Below the pieces are notes generated by a model. The model was not told the DNA's origin and ran no database searches. It was given only the letters and a program-made list of their open reading frames with translations. Positions 24,501 through 35,908 of a DNA stretch of 64,000 bases are shown in pieces (positions within the stretch are counted from its first letter, which is position 1; each line of letters opens with the position of its first letter). A program made the position numbers and the translations under genes. The DNA comes from Allomyces arbusculus (lineage: Eukaryota > Blastocladiomycota > Blastocladiomycetes > Blastocladiales > Blastocladiaceae), in assembly GCA_027604705.1 (NCBI GenBank), contig JADHYV010000003.1, forward strand, positions 558,001 to 622,000. Reading direction: 5' to 3'.

Positions 24501-25468
24501 TGTCAGAAATGCACGCGGCAGCCGACTCCTCAAACACGCCTAGCACCGAGAGGAGCCGCGCGACCATATCCTCGGTTCGCTGCTGCTCGGCACGCAACCG
24601 GTCGCGGTCGAGCGCCGTCGGGTCGGCCGGCCAGTCGGTCGGCGGCCCCGTACCGGCAACACTCACGTTCCACGCCTTGTGCACCATGTAGCACTCGGGG
24701 TGCCACTGTTCGGGTGCACCCTGCCTTGCGACTTCCACGAACTGGCGTAGAATCGCGCCGTGGCACCCGGAACACCTCGCGGCCGGGCCCGTCGAGAAGT
24801 GATAGAGGCAGAAGACGGCGCCCTGGTGCTCGTAATAGGACTCGGCGGGCCCAAAGACCACGTCGCATTGGGAGCACATGAAGTGGTCGGCGTGGTACTT
24901 GCGGCCAAGCGCTGAGATGTAGGCGCCGCGTAACGCACCGCCGCAGTAGGCGCACAGAAGGTCGAGTCGCGCAAAGTAGTCGCGCTCGCAGAGCGGGTGC
25001 TGCGTGCCGTCGGGCGCAGAGAGCGGGAAGAATTTGGTGACGGGTTGGTCACAGTCCTGTTAATGACGGGTCCACGAGCACATGGTCAGCAATCCATCGC
25101 TCATCACTGAGAAAAGAAAAAGAGGAAAACACCAATCCACATACGACACACTTGAAGCACGCCAAATGGTACGCGCCGCCGAGCGCGCGCACAAACTGGT
25201 GCGTGACGGGCAGACCGCATGCCGCGCAAAGTCGCGGCGGACGCGGCGGACGAACGACCGCCGGCGCCGGTGACGGTGCCATATCCGGTCGCACGAGCGG
25301 CAAAGTCGCGGAAGACATGGGTGCCGACGAAATGGACGGCAGCGGCGAGTTGAGCGTGGCAGCAGTCGAGGGTGGAGGGGCGCGCGGGCTCCTGGGCCGG
25401 CGACCCGTCGCGGCTGGCGGCGGCGCAGCGGCGCCATTGGAGCGCACGGCCGGGCCCGGGGCAAGCAT
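21535..25468 (-). CDS. LIM-domain Rho GTPase-activating protein, Lrg1/Rga-like
   Basis: Exons 25468-25145 and 25056-21535 (intron 88 nt, GTATGT...AACAG); about 1281 aa from ATG 25468, though the same frame stays open without an ATG to 25615. The splice rebuilds LIM1: CAACGLPVTHQF...HLACFKCVDCDQPV...CERDYF. LIM2 is CAYCGGALRG...HADHFMCSQC...CLYHF. A third, partial LIM starts at CSGCHGAILRQ, and a fourth LIM-like unit reads CHACRKTI...HVPCFTCSRCRMPLG...CLAC. A long Ala/Pro-rich disordered part follows. The RhoGAP domain (about 900-1110) shows GIFRLNGNVR with the likely arginine finger, LLRKFLRELPEPLIPF and NLAIIFAPTLFRPP. Fungal relatives switch off Rho/Cdc42 GTPases in polarity and wall control. 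Three or four LIMs before the GAP best matches Lrg1. Confidence 0.9.
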
Positions 25469-26150
25469 GGTACGTGGTGGTGGTCGTCGACGCGCTAATC
25501 CTTCAGAGTACGGCGGGGGTCGACGGGCCGAACTCGTCAATTCTGGCTTGACCTGGCGGCGGTCGAATCCGTCGCCGTCGTCGTTGGTCGTGCAATGGAC
25601 CACCAAAAGCCCCACGACCGCGACCTGCTAATGAACGAGTGTGCGATCCCTTGGTTGACGCTGAATAGGGCCGTGGTAAACGCTTGCCGCACGAAGGCAC
25701 AAGCGTGTGCGTGCCGCTTGCCGAACGTTGACCGCAGTCGGTCGATTGGTTGGTTGCAGGGGCAACCGAGGGCGCGGCGAGCGCAGCCTGGCACTGAGTG
25801 CGGCAGCGACGCGGGGACACGAGATTGCAGCAAGTCGTGGGCGCGCACGGCAGCGCAGTTGATGAAGAGGTCGTGGAGCACGACAGAGGTGGTGGAGCAC
25901 TGGCTGAACGACTTTTTGGCTGGCTGGTCGAGGCGTCGTTCGCCGGCTGTGCTTCCTTGGTCCAAGCAAATCGCACCCAATCGCACCCACCACCCGATCT
26001 GACGACTGACTGTTGCAAAATCGACGCGACCTCTTAAGAAAACCAGAAGGGAAGGAGAAGGAACATGATTCATCCAAGCTATGCCGGGCTCTCCTCACTG
26101 TGGTCCGCTTCGCGCGGGCGCACTGGCGCGTCGCTGCCACGTCCACAATG
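25469..26150. other. Spacer between LIM-RhoGAP 5' end and BuGZ 3' end
   Basis: This region holds the promoter or 5' leader of the LIM-RhoGAP gene. Several minus-strand frames are open here but none contains a motif, and an upstream coding exon cannot be excluded. No other feature is seen. Confidence 0.5.
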
Positions 26151-27717
26151 TCATGACGACGACGGTGTCGCGGTCGATGCCGCTGAAATGGTTGCGTAGT
26201 ACTTCATGGCCCGCCTCTCCTCCTAATATCAGATACGGTACTGTGAGCATTCTCGCCCTGGTCGCAAAGCACTGGTCTCCTGGCGGTCGCGAAATGTACC
26301 ATCGACCACTCCATGTCGTCGTACACGAGCACCGATCGCGCTCCAACGGCCGGCGCAGCGGTCACGGTCGCAGGAGCGGCCACGACCTGTGCTGATGCTG
26401 CAGCTCCATTCGTGTCGGCAGGCTTACCGTTAAACGTTGCGTGGTCGGCGGGTACCGTCGGCGCAGCGGGTGCGGCAGGAGGTGATAGAGCCCGTACGGG
26501 CGCTCGCGGCGACTTGACGGGCGACTTGATTGGGGATTTGACCGACGACTTGACGGGAGACTTGATGGGCGACTTCATGGGTAGCGAGTGCGCGGATCTA
26601 CAGAGTACGGTAGACGTGAGCCTCCGAAACGTGGCAAGAACAGTTAAGAAACAGTATCAACGAACCGATCAAACGATTTTCGCTCCGGAGACCGCGGCGA
26701 CTGCGCGGACGACGCCGACGCGGACCCGGTCAACGCCGACACGGGCGGTTTTGGTGGCAGGCCCGGAATCGGTTGCCGCAGCGTGCTGGTCAACGACGGC
26801 ACCGTCGATGTCGATGTCGAAGCGGGAACCGGTGGCGGAGGGAGGGGTGGGAAGGGCGGGACCGCGGCAGCACCGGGCACTGGAGGAGTCGGTAGTGCTG
26901 GCATCGCTGGAAGCGGCAATGGTGGCATCCCTGGGAACGCACCAGGCGGTGGAGGTGGGAACGCGCCGGGTGGTGGGGGCGGGAACGCCGGAAATCCGGG
27001 AAGGACCATACCAGGCGGCGGCGGTGGCGGGATCGGGAGGAGTGGCATGCCCGGTGGTGGTGGTGGGATCGGGAACGGCGGCATGCCGGGCGGTGGTGGA
27101 GGGAGCGGCATGCCGGGCAAGATGGGCATGCCCGGCGGCATGGGCGGGAGCGGCGGCATGCCCGGCGGCGGTGGGGGCGGCGGGAAGGGGAACGCGTGCG
27201 GCGGGAACGCGACGGGCGGCGGGGTGGCCGTAGCCGAATCGGAGCTGTCGAGGTGCGTCGTCTTCTGCTTCTTTTTCGGGTTCTGCGCCGCCTCGAGTGC
27301 GGCCATGTGTGCGTCGAGGTCTTCTTGCGGCACGCCCTCCATGCCAAAGATTTCAATGTCGACGGACTCGCGGCCGGGCATTGCGTTGGGCACCCTAAGA
27401 CGAGGAATTGAGTGAGAAAGGGGTTCGGAATCGGCGCGCAAGGAGGAGCGACCGCGCGTACTTCTTGACGGATTCCTTGTGCACTTGCATGACATGGATC
27501 ACCATGCCGCCGGCCGTGTTCAGCCTCTTCGGGCAGTGCGGGCATTTGAAGTGCTTGGATTTCTGGTGCTGCAGCAGGACTTTTTCGTCTTCAAAGTCGC
27601 GGTCGCAGTACCTACACGGGAGGTCGGTGAGTGGCTGGACAGTGGTGCAAGGCTTCGCTGGTTGGTGATGCCTTACCAGCACCAGGGGCGGAACGCCTTT
27701 TTCTTCTTTTTGGCCAT
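26151..27717 (-). CDS. ZNF207: BuGZ/ZNF207 homologue: zinc fingers, proline-rich body, GLEBS motif
   Basis: Five exons: 27717-27677, 27611-27462, 27394-26666, 26597-26300, 26222-26151; 429 aa. The N-terminus ([20 protein letters not shown]) carries the conserved paired C2H2 fingers: [57 protein letters not shown] and [12 protein letters not shown] follow, as in animal ZNF207. The middle is a long Pro/Gly/Met-rich run of PPPPGMP-type repeats, then SPIK/SPVK repeats. The C-terminus, joined by splicing, reads [17 protein letters not shown], a GLEBS-like Bub3-binding motif. In animals BuGZ binds Bub3 and microtubules, aids chromosome alignment and associates with spliceosomal factors. The last two exons rest on motif continuity and correct phase. 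Confidence 0.88.
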
Positions 27718-28052
27718 TGCAGCAAGTCGCGTTTGGTGCCGATGCGGTGGAGCTGATCAGCGCGCCGTGCTCGTCGACAACCCAGACGACGACGAAGCAT
27801 CGACGAATCGAGTGATCGGCTGTAGGCGACCGCTGCACGCGGGTGCATGTGCCAGTGACGTGGGCTCTCCACCGCACGCTGGTGCCCGCCTCGGTCGCCA
27901 CCATTCACCACCGCACCGTCGCAACGAGAGCACCAGAGAAGCGTGACCACTGATCACGTACGGCTCCGGCGACCATCTCCGACGACAACAGCGGCCAACA
28001 GCCCTGCGATACTGATCGCGCTGCAAGTTCACCAAATAGCAGCACCACTGCC
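27718..28052. promoter_or_regulatory. Shared divergent promoter region
   Basis: These 335 nt separate the BuGZ (-) and DBP5 (+) start codons and must contain both promoters and leaders. No specific element is recognised. Confidence 0.5.
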
Positions 28053-29628
28053 ATGTCCTCCATTGCTTGGGACGCACTCGACGATGAGGACGACGACATC
28101 CCGCTCGCCGAAGTCGATGAAGGCATCCCGGCCCCGCGACCGCCACCGGGTATGGCACCAGCGCTCGTACCCGTGCCCGTTCCTGCGCTGCATGCCGTCA
28201 CGGCCACGACCGCCGCCCCCGATGCGGCTGATGTATCAGCGGACGCTCCTGACGCTCTCGATCACGATATGCATCTTGAGCCTACGGGCCTGCACGAAAC
28301 GTTCTTTGACAAGGACGAGATTGTCGTGACGCTCGCCAACCGCGACGACCCCAACAGCCCGCTCTACTCGGTGTCGCGATTTGAAGACTTGGGCCTGTAG
28401 GTGCGCCTCCTTACCCTATCTGTGGCCATACCCGCTTTCTGGACTGTTTTGCTCACCGACCGAATCCCTCGTTGATAGCACTCCCGAGCTCCTGCGCGGC
28501 CTCTACGGCATGAATTTCACGAAGCCGTCCAAGATCCAGGAACGCGCGCTGCCGTTGTTGCTGCGCGACCCGCCAACCAACCTGATTGCGCAATCGCAGT
28601 CGGGCACGGGCAAGACGGCCGCGTTCACCCTGACCATGCTCTCGCGCATCGACTGGTCGGTGCCGCCGACCAAGCCGCAGGCGCTGTGTCTCGTCAACAC
28701 GCGCGAGCTGGCCGTCCAGATCGAAGACGTGGTCAAGCAGATGGGCGTGCACACGCCGGTCCAAGTGGCCATGGCTGTCAAGGACGCGCATGGTCGCGGG
28801 CAAAAGGTCGTAGGCCACGTCGTTGTCGGGACGCCCGGCACCGTCCTTGAACTCGCGCGGCGGCGGCAGCTCGATCTGTCTGGGATCAAGGTTCTGGTCC
28901 TCGACGAGGCCGACACGATGCTCGACGCACAGAATCTCGGCGAACAGGCGGGCCGCGTGCGCCCGCTTGTGCCCGGGACCGCGCAGGTCCTGCTCTTCTC
29001 GGCCACATTCCCGGACAAGGTCAAGGCGTTTGCCGCTTCATTTGCGCCATCGGCCAACTTGCTCTCACTCGCGCCGCAGGATATCAAGGTGGATGCGATT
29101 CGCCAGTTTTTCATTCGCATACCGTCGCGCGCGGCCAAATTTGACACGCTCTCTGACCTCTACGGCCTGCTGACCGTCGGGCAATCGATTATTTTCGTGC
29201 ACACGCGTGCGACCGCCGTCGAACTCACCGCGCGCATGCAGGCCGAGGGCCACCAAGTGGCCGTGCTCACGGGCGAGCTCACGCCCGCCCAACGCGACCG
29301 TGTGATGGCCGAGTTCCGGTCGGGTTCAGCCAAGGTGTTGATTGCGACCAATGTGCTCTCGCGTGGGATCGACGTGCCACAGGTCAACCTCGTGGTCAAC
29401 TATGACTTGCCTATGGACGAGAACCGGCAACCGGATTTCGAGGCCTACGTGCACCGTATCGGCCGGACGGGCCGGTTCGGCCGTGCGGGCGTCGCCATCA
29501 ACTTGATTGATTCTGGCCACGCGCTCAAGATGCAGCAGCAGATTACGGCCGCGTATGGGATGTTAATCACAGAGATGCCAAGGGATTACGACGTCATGGA
29601 GCGGCTGCTGCGGCAGATTCGTGCGTAA
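28053..29628 (+). CDS. DBP5: DEAD-box mRNA-export helicase Dbp5/DDX19
   Basis: Exons 28053-28396 and 28479-29628 (intron 82 nt); 497 aa. ATG context is CTGCCATGTCC. The splice forms the Dbp5 signature SRFEDLGLTPELLRGLYGMN followed by the Q-motif region KPSKIQERALP. Helicase motifs: I SQSGTGKT (about 153), Ia NTRELAVQ, Ib TPGTV, II DEAD (about 256), III SAT (FSATFPD), IV IIFVHT, V ATNVLSRGIDVP, VI HRIGRTGRFG (about 439). The acidic N-terminal 90 residues fit the family. Dbp5 works at the cytoplasmic face of the nuclear pore with Gle1/IP6 to strip export factors from mRNA, and also in translation termination. Confidence 0.95.
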
Positions 29629-30082
29629 TGGACGTGGTTGATGTGAGAATATGTGATAGTTGTTTCCACTGTTCTCGAAAATCGGAATCAATGCATTACA
29701 ACACGTGGTTTTTTGATGCTGTCGCTGGAGCGCTGGAGTGCTCCTCAATATACATACGTCAAAACCAGGGGCCCAATTGCTTGAAACGCCACGCACTGTG
29801 CACAAGATAGGGAGGCTCAGCAGTCGTTCAATCTTGATCGTGGTGCGTCAGTGCAAATGCATGTGGTTTGGTCATGTTTGTTCATTAGCCACACGCTTTG
29901 TGGACTGCTGCAACATTGGAGCACCAACACACTCAGCATTCCTCAATGTGTCCCATACACATCAGGCTTTACCTTCAGACAGCTAACAAAGGCAGCATTG
30001 ATACCTGTTCTGCATAAAGAGAACATATTCTACCAGCCCAAATGACTGCCCAAGTGCAACTGAAAGCCCAGCTGAAGTTTGG
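29629..30082. other. AT-richer spacer
   Basis: There is no open frame with coding character here. A signal-peptide exon for the following phosphatase copy was looked for and not recognised. Confidence 0.5.
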
Positions 30083-31491
30083 ATGTACTGCAACGCCTCC
30101 ATCCCGACGATCACCAACTACTCGGTCCCGTCGATTTCAGGCGTTTGCTCTTTGCGGCTCGAAAACTTGCTTCTTTTTGCGCGCCACGGCGATCGCTCGC
30201 CGATCCATCCGCTCTTCGACGACCTCAAAAACAATGTGACCTGGAACTGCGACGCCAACGAGTCTATGACGCTGGTCGATTCAAAACTCGCTGCGACCAA
30301 GGTGACGGAGGCCCTGTCCGAGTCGTGGGCCCCGCGCCAGTATCTGGGCACATGCACGCTCGGTGATCTGACGGCTAAGGGTCGGGCCATGCACGTCGAG
30401 TTTGGTCAAAACTTGCGCGAGATTTACGGTACGATCCACCGCATTCACGTCGGCTCCGTTGCACTGAGCCAAAATTCATCGACTTTGGTTGGATCAATAG
30501 TTGACTGTCTGGGTTTTTTGTCACGCAAAATGATGCCCAACGAGCTCCCCTGGCGCTCCACGGATATGAGGTACGCGTTATTGATTTTTCACTGACCAAG
30601 TCCCGGTTCATCGTCAAGCTCACCATTTTCCGCCATTCTACCCCCAGCCGCACCGTCGCCTCGGCGCAATCACTCCTCGACGGACTGTACCCGCACGGGA
30701 CCTACCACCATGGTGAGCGCATCACGATTCGTACGCGTCCGTACGAAATTGACCTCCTGCACTCATCCGGCCTCGACAAGGTGTGCCCGAAGCTCGCGCA
30801 GCTCAAGTCGCTCGCCAAAAAGGATCCGATGTTAGCCCAGATCATGAGCGCGACGGCCTCGGCGCGCCAGCAAATTGTGACGCTGGCACCGGAGATGGAG
30901 GTCGCTGACACGAGCAAGGGCGCGCCTGAGCAGATCGAGAACCTGATGTGTCGTCGGTGCTGGGGCAAGGAGCAGCCGTGTGTGACTGGTGTGGGCTGTA
31001 TGCAGGAGTCGACGGTCGACGACGCCTGGCTCATCAAGTCGCTCGATTATTAGTACAAGGACAACTACTTCCCGAACCACGTGCAGCCTGAGATCGTCAA
31101 GCTCGCAATGGGGCCGCTGCTCCGCGAAATGCTCGGCATCCTCGACGGTGGCAGCAAGGCCAAACTACATGTCTTCCTCGCGCATGATGACACGGTATCT
31201 AGTATCCTTGGCGCGCTGCGCGCTGCGCCCGAGCAGCACCAGTGGCCGGCATACCGGTCGAGCCTTCTTTTTGAGATTTGGTCGGCGGTGAAGGGTGGCG
31301 TGCGTCGCAAGTACGTGCGGATCCTGCATGACGGGCGCCCGCTCGTAACGGATTCGGATCTCACGGGCGACAAGCAGCTGCCGTGGTGCCGCTTTGGAGG
31401 TGATAATGGCGAGACGTGTGCGCTCGACACGTTCCGCGCATACTTGAAAGCGCACTCGATCGACAAGTGGGACGAGGCGTGCAAAGGGTGA
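30083..31491 (+). pseudogene. Histidine acid phosphatase copy 1, disrupted by a TAG codon
   Basis: Exons 30083-30428, 30501-30570 and 30648-31491 match the intact downstream copy exon for exon, with introns at the same places (72 and 77 nt). The active-site motif FARHGDRSP and the second motif FLAHDDT are kept. One in-frame TAG (31051-31053) replaces the Trp that copy 2 has in SLDYWYRNNYFP; reading continues open for 146 codons after it. No exon like the signal-peptide exon of copy 2 was found upstream, so the product would lack secretion. The rest is free of frameshifts, so decay looks recent, or the stop is a sequencing error or is read through. The family (RHGxRxP) removes phosphate from extracellular or luminal substrates. 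Confidence 0.75.
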
Positions 31492-32462
31492 TTTCGGGAT
31501 CACGATTTGAATTCAAGGGTGACGGAAGTGGATGCGCGCTGCTTGTTTCAAATATATTAGTACTAGCCGAATGCGAATTACTGGCGATTGATTTTGTTCG
31601 ATGAGCGTTATGAGGTGCAGGATGTCCTTCAAAACTGTCACGGCTAGTACGGGCTCCAGAAAATGGTTCGATTTCCGGTGGAGAGCCTTTCTGATGCCAA
31701 GCTCTTAGTGTGGCAGTGCTGACTCGTGAGAGCGAAGGACGAGGAGCGAGGTTGTAACATGGTACACTCAGTCGAAGCTATTGTTCCTGTCGGGACACTG
31801 CCTGTGTCCCTGTGGTTCCGTTGCCTGGGAATCATTCCACGAACCATGGGTTGATCCGCTGCCTGGTGCAGTTGCGCCCACCATTGCTACGCGTCACATA
31901 ACAGGCAACGAGAACCCTCGGCTGCCAACCAACGCGGCAGTTTGCCGGTCAAACCAACAGCCGATTGGCCGGTCACTGACCTGCTCCAGGTGATGAAAGT
32001 GCTTATCCTCACGAAACCTCTTCGGTCCTCGGAGGAACTCACCGTGGGGACCCACCCATTTGTTCCCGCCACATTTGCAGCCTCGCCGGCTGTCCGTAAA
32101 GCGGCGCGCGCGTCCGTGCCGGAGTACCTGGCCGAGCATCGATCTTCACCGGTGCAGTCGGTCACCTCCGTGTTCTCTCTCCTCGCCTAGGTCTCTGATA
32201 AATACACACAGCCCGTGCAATCAGTGCGACTCTGGTAGACGATCATCCTCGCGCAGAAACCTGCCGCGCTCCACCTGTGCACCGGATAACATCCGCATTC
32301 GGTTCTCGACTGTCTTCAACGTTTGAAATTCAAATTTGGACAAGATGACGGTTGAACCACAAACGCGTGGCAAAGTACGCCCTAGGACTTTGTAATGAAC
32401 CAACGATGCACTCGGAACTGAGACGTGAATGGGCCAATATGTAGACCGCACCCTTAAACGCC
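31492..32462. other. Spacer between the phosphatase copies
   Basis: This 971-nt spacer contains only short frames without motifs and is AT-richer than the genes. It should contain the promoter of copy 2. No repeat boundary of the duplication can be seen by eye. Confidence 0.5.
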
Positions 32463-34124
32463 ATGGCACTTCTGGTCGTGCTGTTCCTGGCCGTGTCCAC
32501 CACGATTCCGGCCTGCCAGGCCCATGTTGCGCCTCGTTCGGCCGCCCCCACTGGCTCGACGACAAGTGCGGTCCTGCTCAACTCATGTTGAGCACTTCTG
32601 GCCGTCGCTCATCGCTGACCATGGCGCGTAACTTCTCCCTGCAGATGTGCAAATGTACTACGACCAAGTCGTGCGAGCCATGCGCCCACTGACTTCGTCG
32701 TACTGCCAAGCCTCCACGCCGACCGCCGCCAATTACCGGCTTCCCGTCATTCCGGGCGTCACTTCGCTGCAGCTCGAAACGGCGCTCCTCTTTGCGCGTC
32801 ACGGCGATCGCGCGCCCGATCACGTTCTCGTCGACGATCTTGCCGGCAACACGGTGTGGAACTGCGAAGCGGTCGAGTCGATGACGATGCCGGGCTCGAA
32901 ATTGGTCGCGACCAAGGGGTCGGAGGCGCTGTTTGAGGAGTGGGCGCCGCGGTCGCTACGTGGAACTTGCGCGCTGGGCGATTTGACTGGCAAGGGGCGC
33001 GCAATGCATGTGACGTTTGGCAAGGAGATGCGCGATATTTATGGTACGTTGATAGGCGGTTGTGGGCGCAGTGCTGCGCGCTCGATGCGAGCTGACGATG
33101 GAAAAATTGGTGGTGATAGTGGACAAGCTCGGGTTCCTGTCGCGCAAGCTGTCGGCCAACGAGCTGAACCTGCGCGCGACCGATATCGGGTACGTCGCGC
33201 CCGCACTCTCCTTCACATTCCCAACGACACCGATGGACTGACTGACCCCTTCTTTCTCCACCCTCCCTTTCCAGCCGCACGGTCGCCTCGGCGCAGTCGC
33301 TCCTCGATGGCATGTACCCGCACGGCACCTATCACCACGACCAACGCGTCACGATCCGCACGCGCCCATACGAAGTCGACCCACTCCACTCGGCGGGCCT
33401 CGACAAGGTGTGCCCGAAGCTCGCGCAGCTCAAGTCGCTCGCCAAGAAACACCCCATGTGGGACCAGATCATGAACGCGACCGCCGCGTCCCGCATGCAA
33501 GTTTCCACCATTGCGCCCGAGGACGGCGTCGAACCTGTTGCGGACGCGACCAAACTCGGCGTCCCCGCACAGATTGAGAACCTGATGTGCCGCCGGTGCT
33601 GGAACAAGCCGCAGCCGTGCGTCTCTGGCGCCGGGTGCTTGTCGGAGACAACTGTCGACGACGCATGGCTCGTGAAATCGCTCGATTACTGGTATCGCAA
33701 CAATTACTTCCCGAACCGCGTCCAGCCGGGCATCGTGCCGCTTGAAATGGGCCCGCTGCTCCGTGAAATGCTTGCGATTGTGGATGGCGGGAACAAGGCC
33801 AAGTTGCACGTGTTCTTAGCGCATGACGGGACGTTGTCGGGGATGTTAGGTGCGCTGCGCGCCGCACCGGAGCAGCACCAGTGGCCCGCGTACCGGTCGA
33901 ATTTGATCTTCGAGGTATGGTCGGGGGTGGAGAAGGGGGTACGTCGCAAGTACGTGCGGATCCTGAATGATGGGCGGTCGCTCGTGACGGATCCAGAGCT
34001 GTCGAGCGACAAGCCGTGGTGCCAGCTGGGCGGCGAGCACGGCGAAACGTGTGCGCTGGATACGTTCCGTGCGTACCTGCAGGCGCACTCGGTCGACAAG
34101 TGGGACGAGGCGTGCAGGGTGTGA
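32463..34124 (+). CDS. Secreted histidine acid phosphatase copy 2
   Basis: Exons 32463-32565, 32645-33043, 33120-33189, 33275-34124; 473 aa. The start codon opens a signal peptide (MALLVVLFLAVSTTIPACQA). Catalytic motif LFARHGDRAP gives the nucleophilic His and the Arg of RHGxRxP; the proton donor pair is the HD in VFLAHDGTLSG. Linking pieces (MRDIYVDKLGFLSRK and RATDIGRTVASAQS) form only after splicing. Paired Cys clusters (CRRCWNKPQPC, GAGCL) suggest disulfides. The overall layout resembles the PXYLP1/acid phosphatase branch; substrate is unknown. It is a tandem paralogue of the disrupted copy 1, with conserved intron positions. Confidence 0.88.
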
Positions 34125-34281
34125 GTGCGCAAGAGTAGGCCTGAGGCTCCAAGACGACGAAGAGGACGGTGCGGCGGCCGACCCCGATTGCATGCATGTT
34201 GCAGCACATCGAAGCAATTAATAAAACCGGTTTGCAAACAGATTCGCGTTTTTATAAATACAAGGCTTGCAAAACCCGCGC

Positions 34282-35481
34282 TCACTCGTCCTTGATCTTC
34301 ATATCCTCGACCAATTCATCCACCGTATTCTCAGCCAGCTCGCGTGCACGAATCGCTTCTGGGTCCCAGAGCGCGCGCCACTTGTCGACCGTCTTGATCC
34401 AATCGATCGACCGCTCGAGCGCCTCGTCGAGCTGCACCAACGGGCGGTACCCCAGCCGTTCCTTGGCCTTATCACACGCAAACGTACGCGTGGCCGTCGT
34501 GACCCGCACACGGAACGGCGTAAACACCGGATCAATATGCACGATTGGCGAAATTAACCAGACAAAGAAGGCGGTCAGGTAGGCGAGTACGAGCATTGGC
34601 AGGCGCGGCAGGTGCAGCGATCCGGCGCGGGCGACGCGCGGGTCCGATGGGGGCAGCAGAGCATGCGTGAGTCGCTTGCTAAAGTCCCAGAACGGGATCG
34701 GGTCGTCGTTGGTGATATTGAACGCTTCACCGTCGATGCCCGAGTGCTTGGCGAGTTTGGCCATGGCGAGAATGTGCGCAGCCGCCACATTCTCGACGTA
34801 GGTGAAGTCGAAGAGGTTCTGGCCGTTGCCGAGGACAATGTGCGACTTGCCAGAGGCGATCGCGTCGAGGAAACCCGGCAACGTCTGGCCATCACGCGGG
34901 CCGAAAATGCCCGACGGGCGCAGAGCGACCGTAAGCAAAGGACAGTCGGCGTTGGTCGGCAAGTTGTTGGATTTCAAGACGAGATCTTCGCCGAGCGCTT
35001 TCGTCTCGGTGTACGGGTCAAGCGGCACGTCGCAGTAGAGCAGCGACTCGTCGGCTTTGCACAGGTCGGATCCGTCAAAGACAACCGAGGACGATGACGT
35101 GTAGACGAGTTTCGGGACTCCGGCCTCGACCATGGCCTGGATCAAGTTGCGCGTGCCATCCACGTTCACCGAGTGGTAGAAGGCCTTGGACTTGCCGTGC
35201 GGTGGCGAGGCCGTGTGCACGACGCAAGTAATCCCGTTGGCCTTGAGCGTGGCCACGAGGAAGTCGTGGTCGAGCAGGGAGCCAATGTGGTAAACGACGT
35301 GGTCGCGGTCGGGCCACCGCTGCTGCAGGTCGAGCACGTGCACGGGCGGGCCGTCCGGGCGGCGGATCGCCAACAGTTGCTCGACGACGTGCCCGCCGAG
35401 AAAACCGTCGCCTCCAACAACAAGGGCCGTGTCGGTCAACGGCAGCTCGCGCAGCGCGGCCAGGACGGCGGGGGCAACCAT
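34282..35481 (-). CDS. ERG26: Sterol-4-alpha-carboxylate 3-dehydrogenase (decarboxylating)
   Basis: Single exon of 399 aa, starting at the ATG at 35479-35481 (MVAPAVLAALREL). It is an extended short-chain dehydrogenase with nucleotide-binding loop VVGGDGFLGGHV, a VHTASPPHG loop, active-site SSSSVVFDG and the catalytic YxxxK in PYTETKALGE. The family strings LRPSGIFGPRDGQ, FDFTYVENVAAAH and FNITNDDPIPFW are present, and a hydrophobic stretch near the C-terminus (LVLAYLTAFFVWLISPIV) fits ER membrane attachment. The enzyme oxidises and decarboxylates C-4 carboxysterols during ergosterol synthesis, working with Erg25 and Erg27. A related 3-beta-HSD family member is the only likely alternative. 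It is head-to-head with ALYREF. Confidence 0.9.
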   Translation of the reverse strand: MVAPAVLAALRELPLTDTALVVGGDGFLGGHVVEQLLAIRRPDGPPVHVLDLQQRWPDRDHVVYHIGSLLDHDFLVATLKANGITCVVHTASPPHGKSKAFYHSVNVDGTRNLIQAMVEAGVPKLVYTSSSSVVFDGSDLCKADESLLYCDVPLDPYTETKALGEDLVLKSNNLPTNADCPLLTVALRPSGIFGPRDGQTLPGFLDAIASGKSHIVLGNGQNLFDFTYVENVAAAHILAMAKLAKHSGIDGEAFNITNDDPIPFWDFSKRLTHALLPPSDPRVARAGSLHLPRLPMLVLAYLTAFFVWLISPIVHIDPVFTPFRVRVTTATRTFACDKAKERLGYRPLVQLDEALERSIDWIKTVDKWRALWDPEAIRARELAENTVDELVEDMKIKDE

Positions 35482-35876
35482 GATGCTTAAAAGTCGGCGT
35501 CGAGTGGATCGAGCGGGGTCGAGCGGATCGAGCGAGGGCGCGTGAGCAGATTGCAGCAAGTTGGAACAGCGTCGGTGCGCAATGGCGAGCAGCAGGGCCG
35601 GTGGTTTTGAATGTCGGCGACGTCATGGACTTTGCGGTTGAGTGCGGTTTGACTGCGCCGATGATCGTCGTCGTTTTTCTGGGAAAATGAAGCGAAAATG
35701 AGGTTGATCGCAAGGTTTGGCGCGGTCCCGTGACGGGCGACGTGTATGGCAGGCTTGCCATGTGTCCCACGTCCCACCGCGCCCAACCAACGAAGTCAGC
35801 AAAACGTCAAACACCAAAAACGCCAAAACGCGCGGCCGCTGTTGCATCCCCCCTCCTCGCCAACGGACCACTCGAA

Positions 35877-35908
<32 letters not shown>

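Noticed and set aside
25469-25615. Extension of LIM-RhoGAP to a GTG at 25615
   Set aside because: Nuclear genes start at ATG as a rule, and the first ATG in frame is at 25468.
26730-27230. PPPPGMP repeats in BuGZ taken as a tandem DNA repeat or collagen-like gene on the + strand
   Set aside because: The repeats are imperfect at DNA level and match the proline-rich body expected of ZNF207 on the minus strand.
31051-31053. TAG in phosphatase copy 1 as programmed readthrough or recoded amino acid
   Set aside because: All other genes use TAG, TAA and TGA as normal stops here (kexin TAA, BuGZ TGA, zinc transporter TAG), and there is no sign of a readthrough context.
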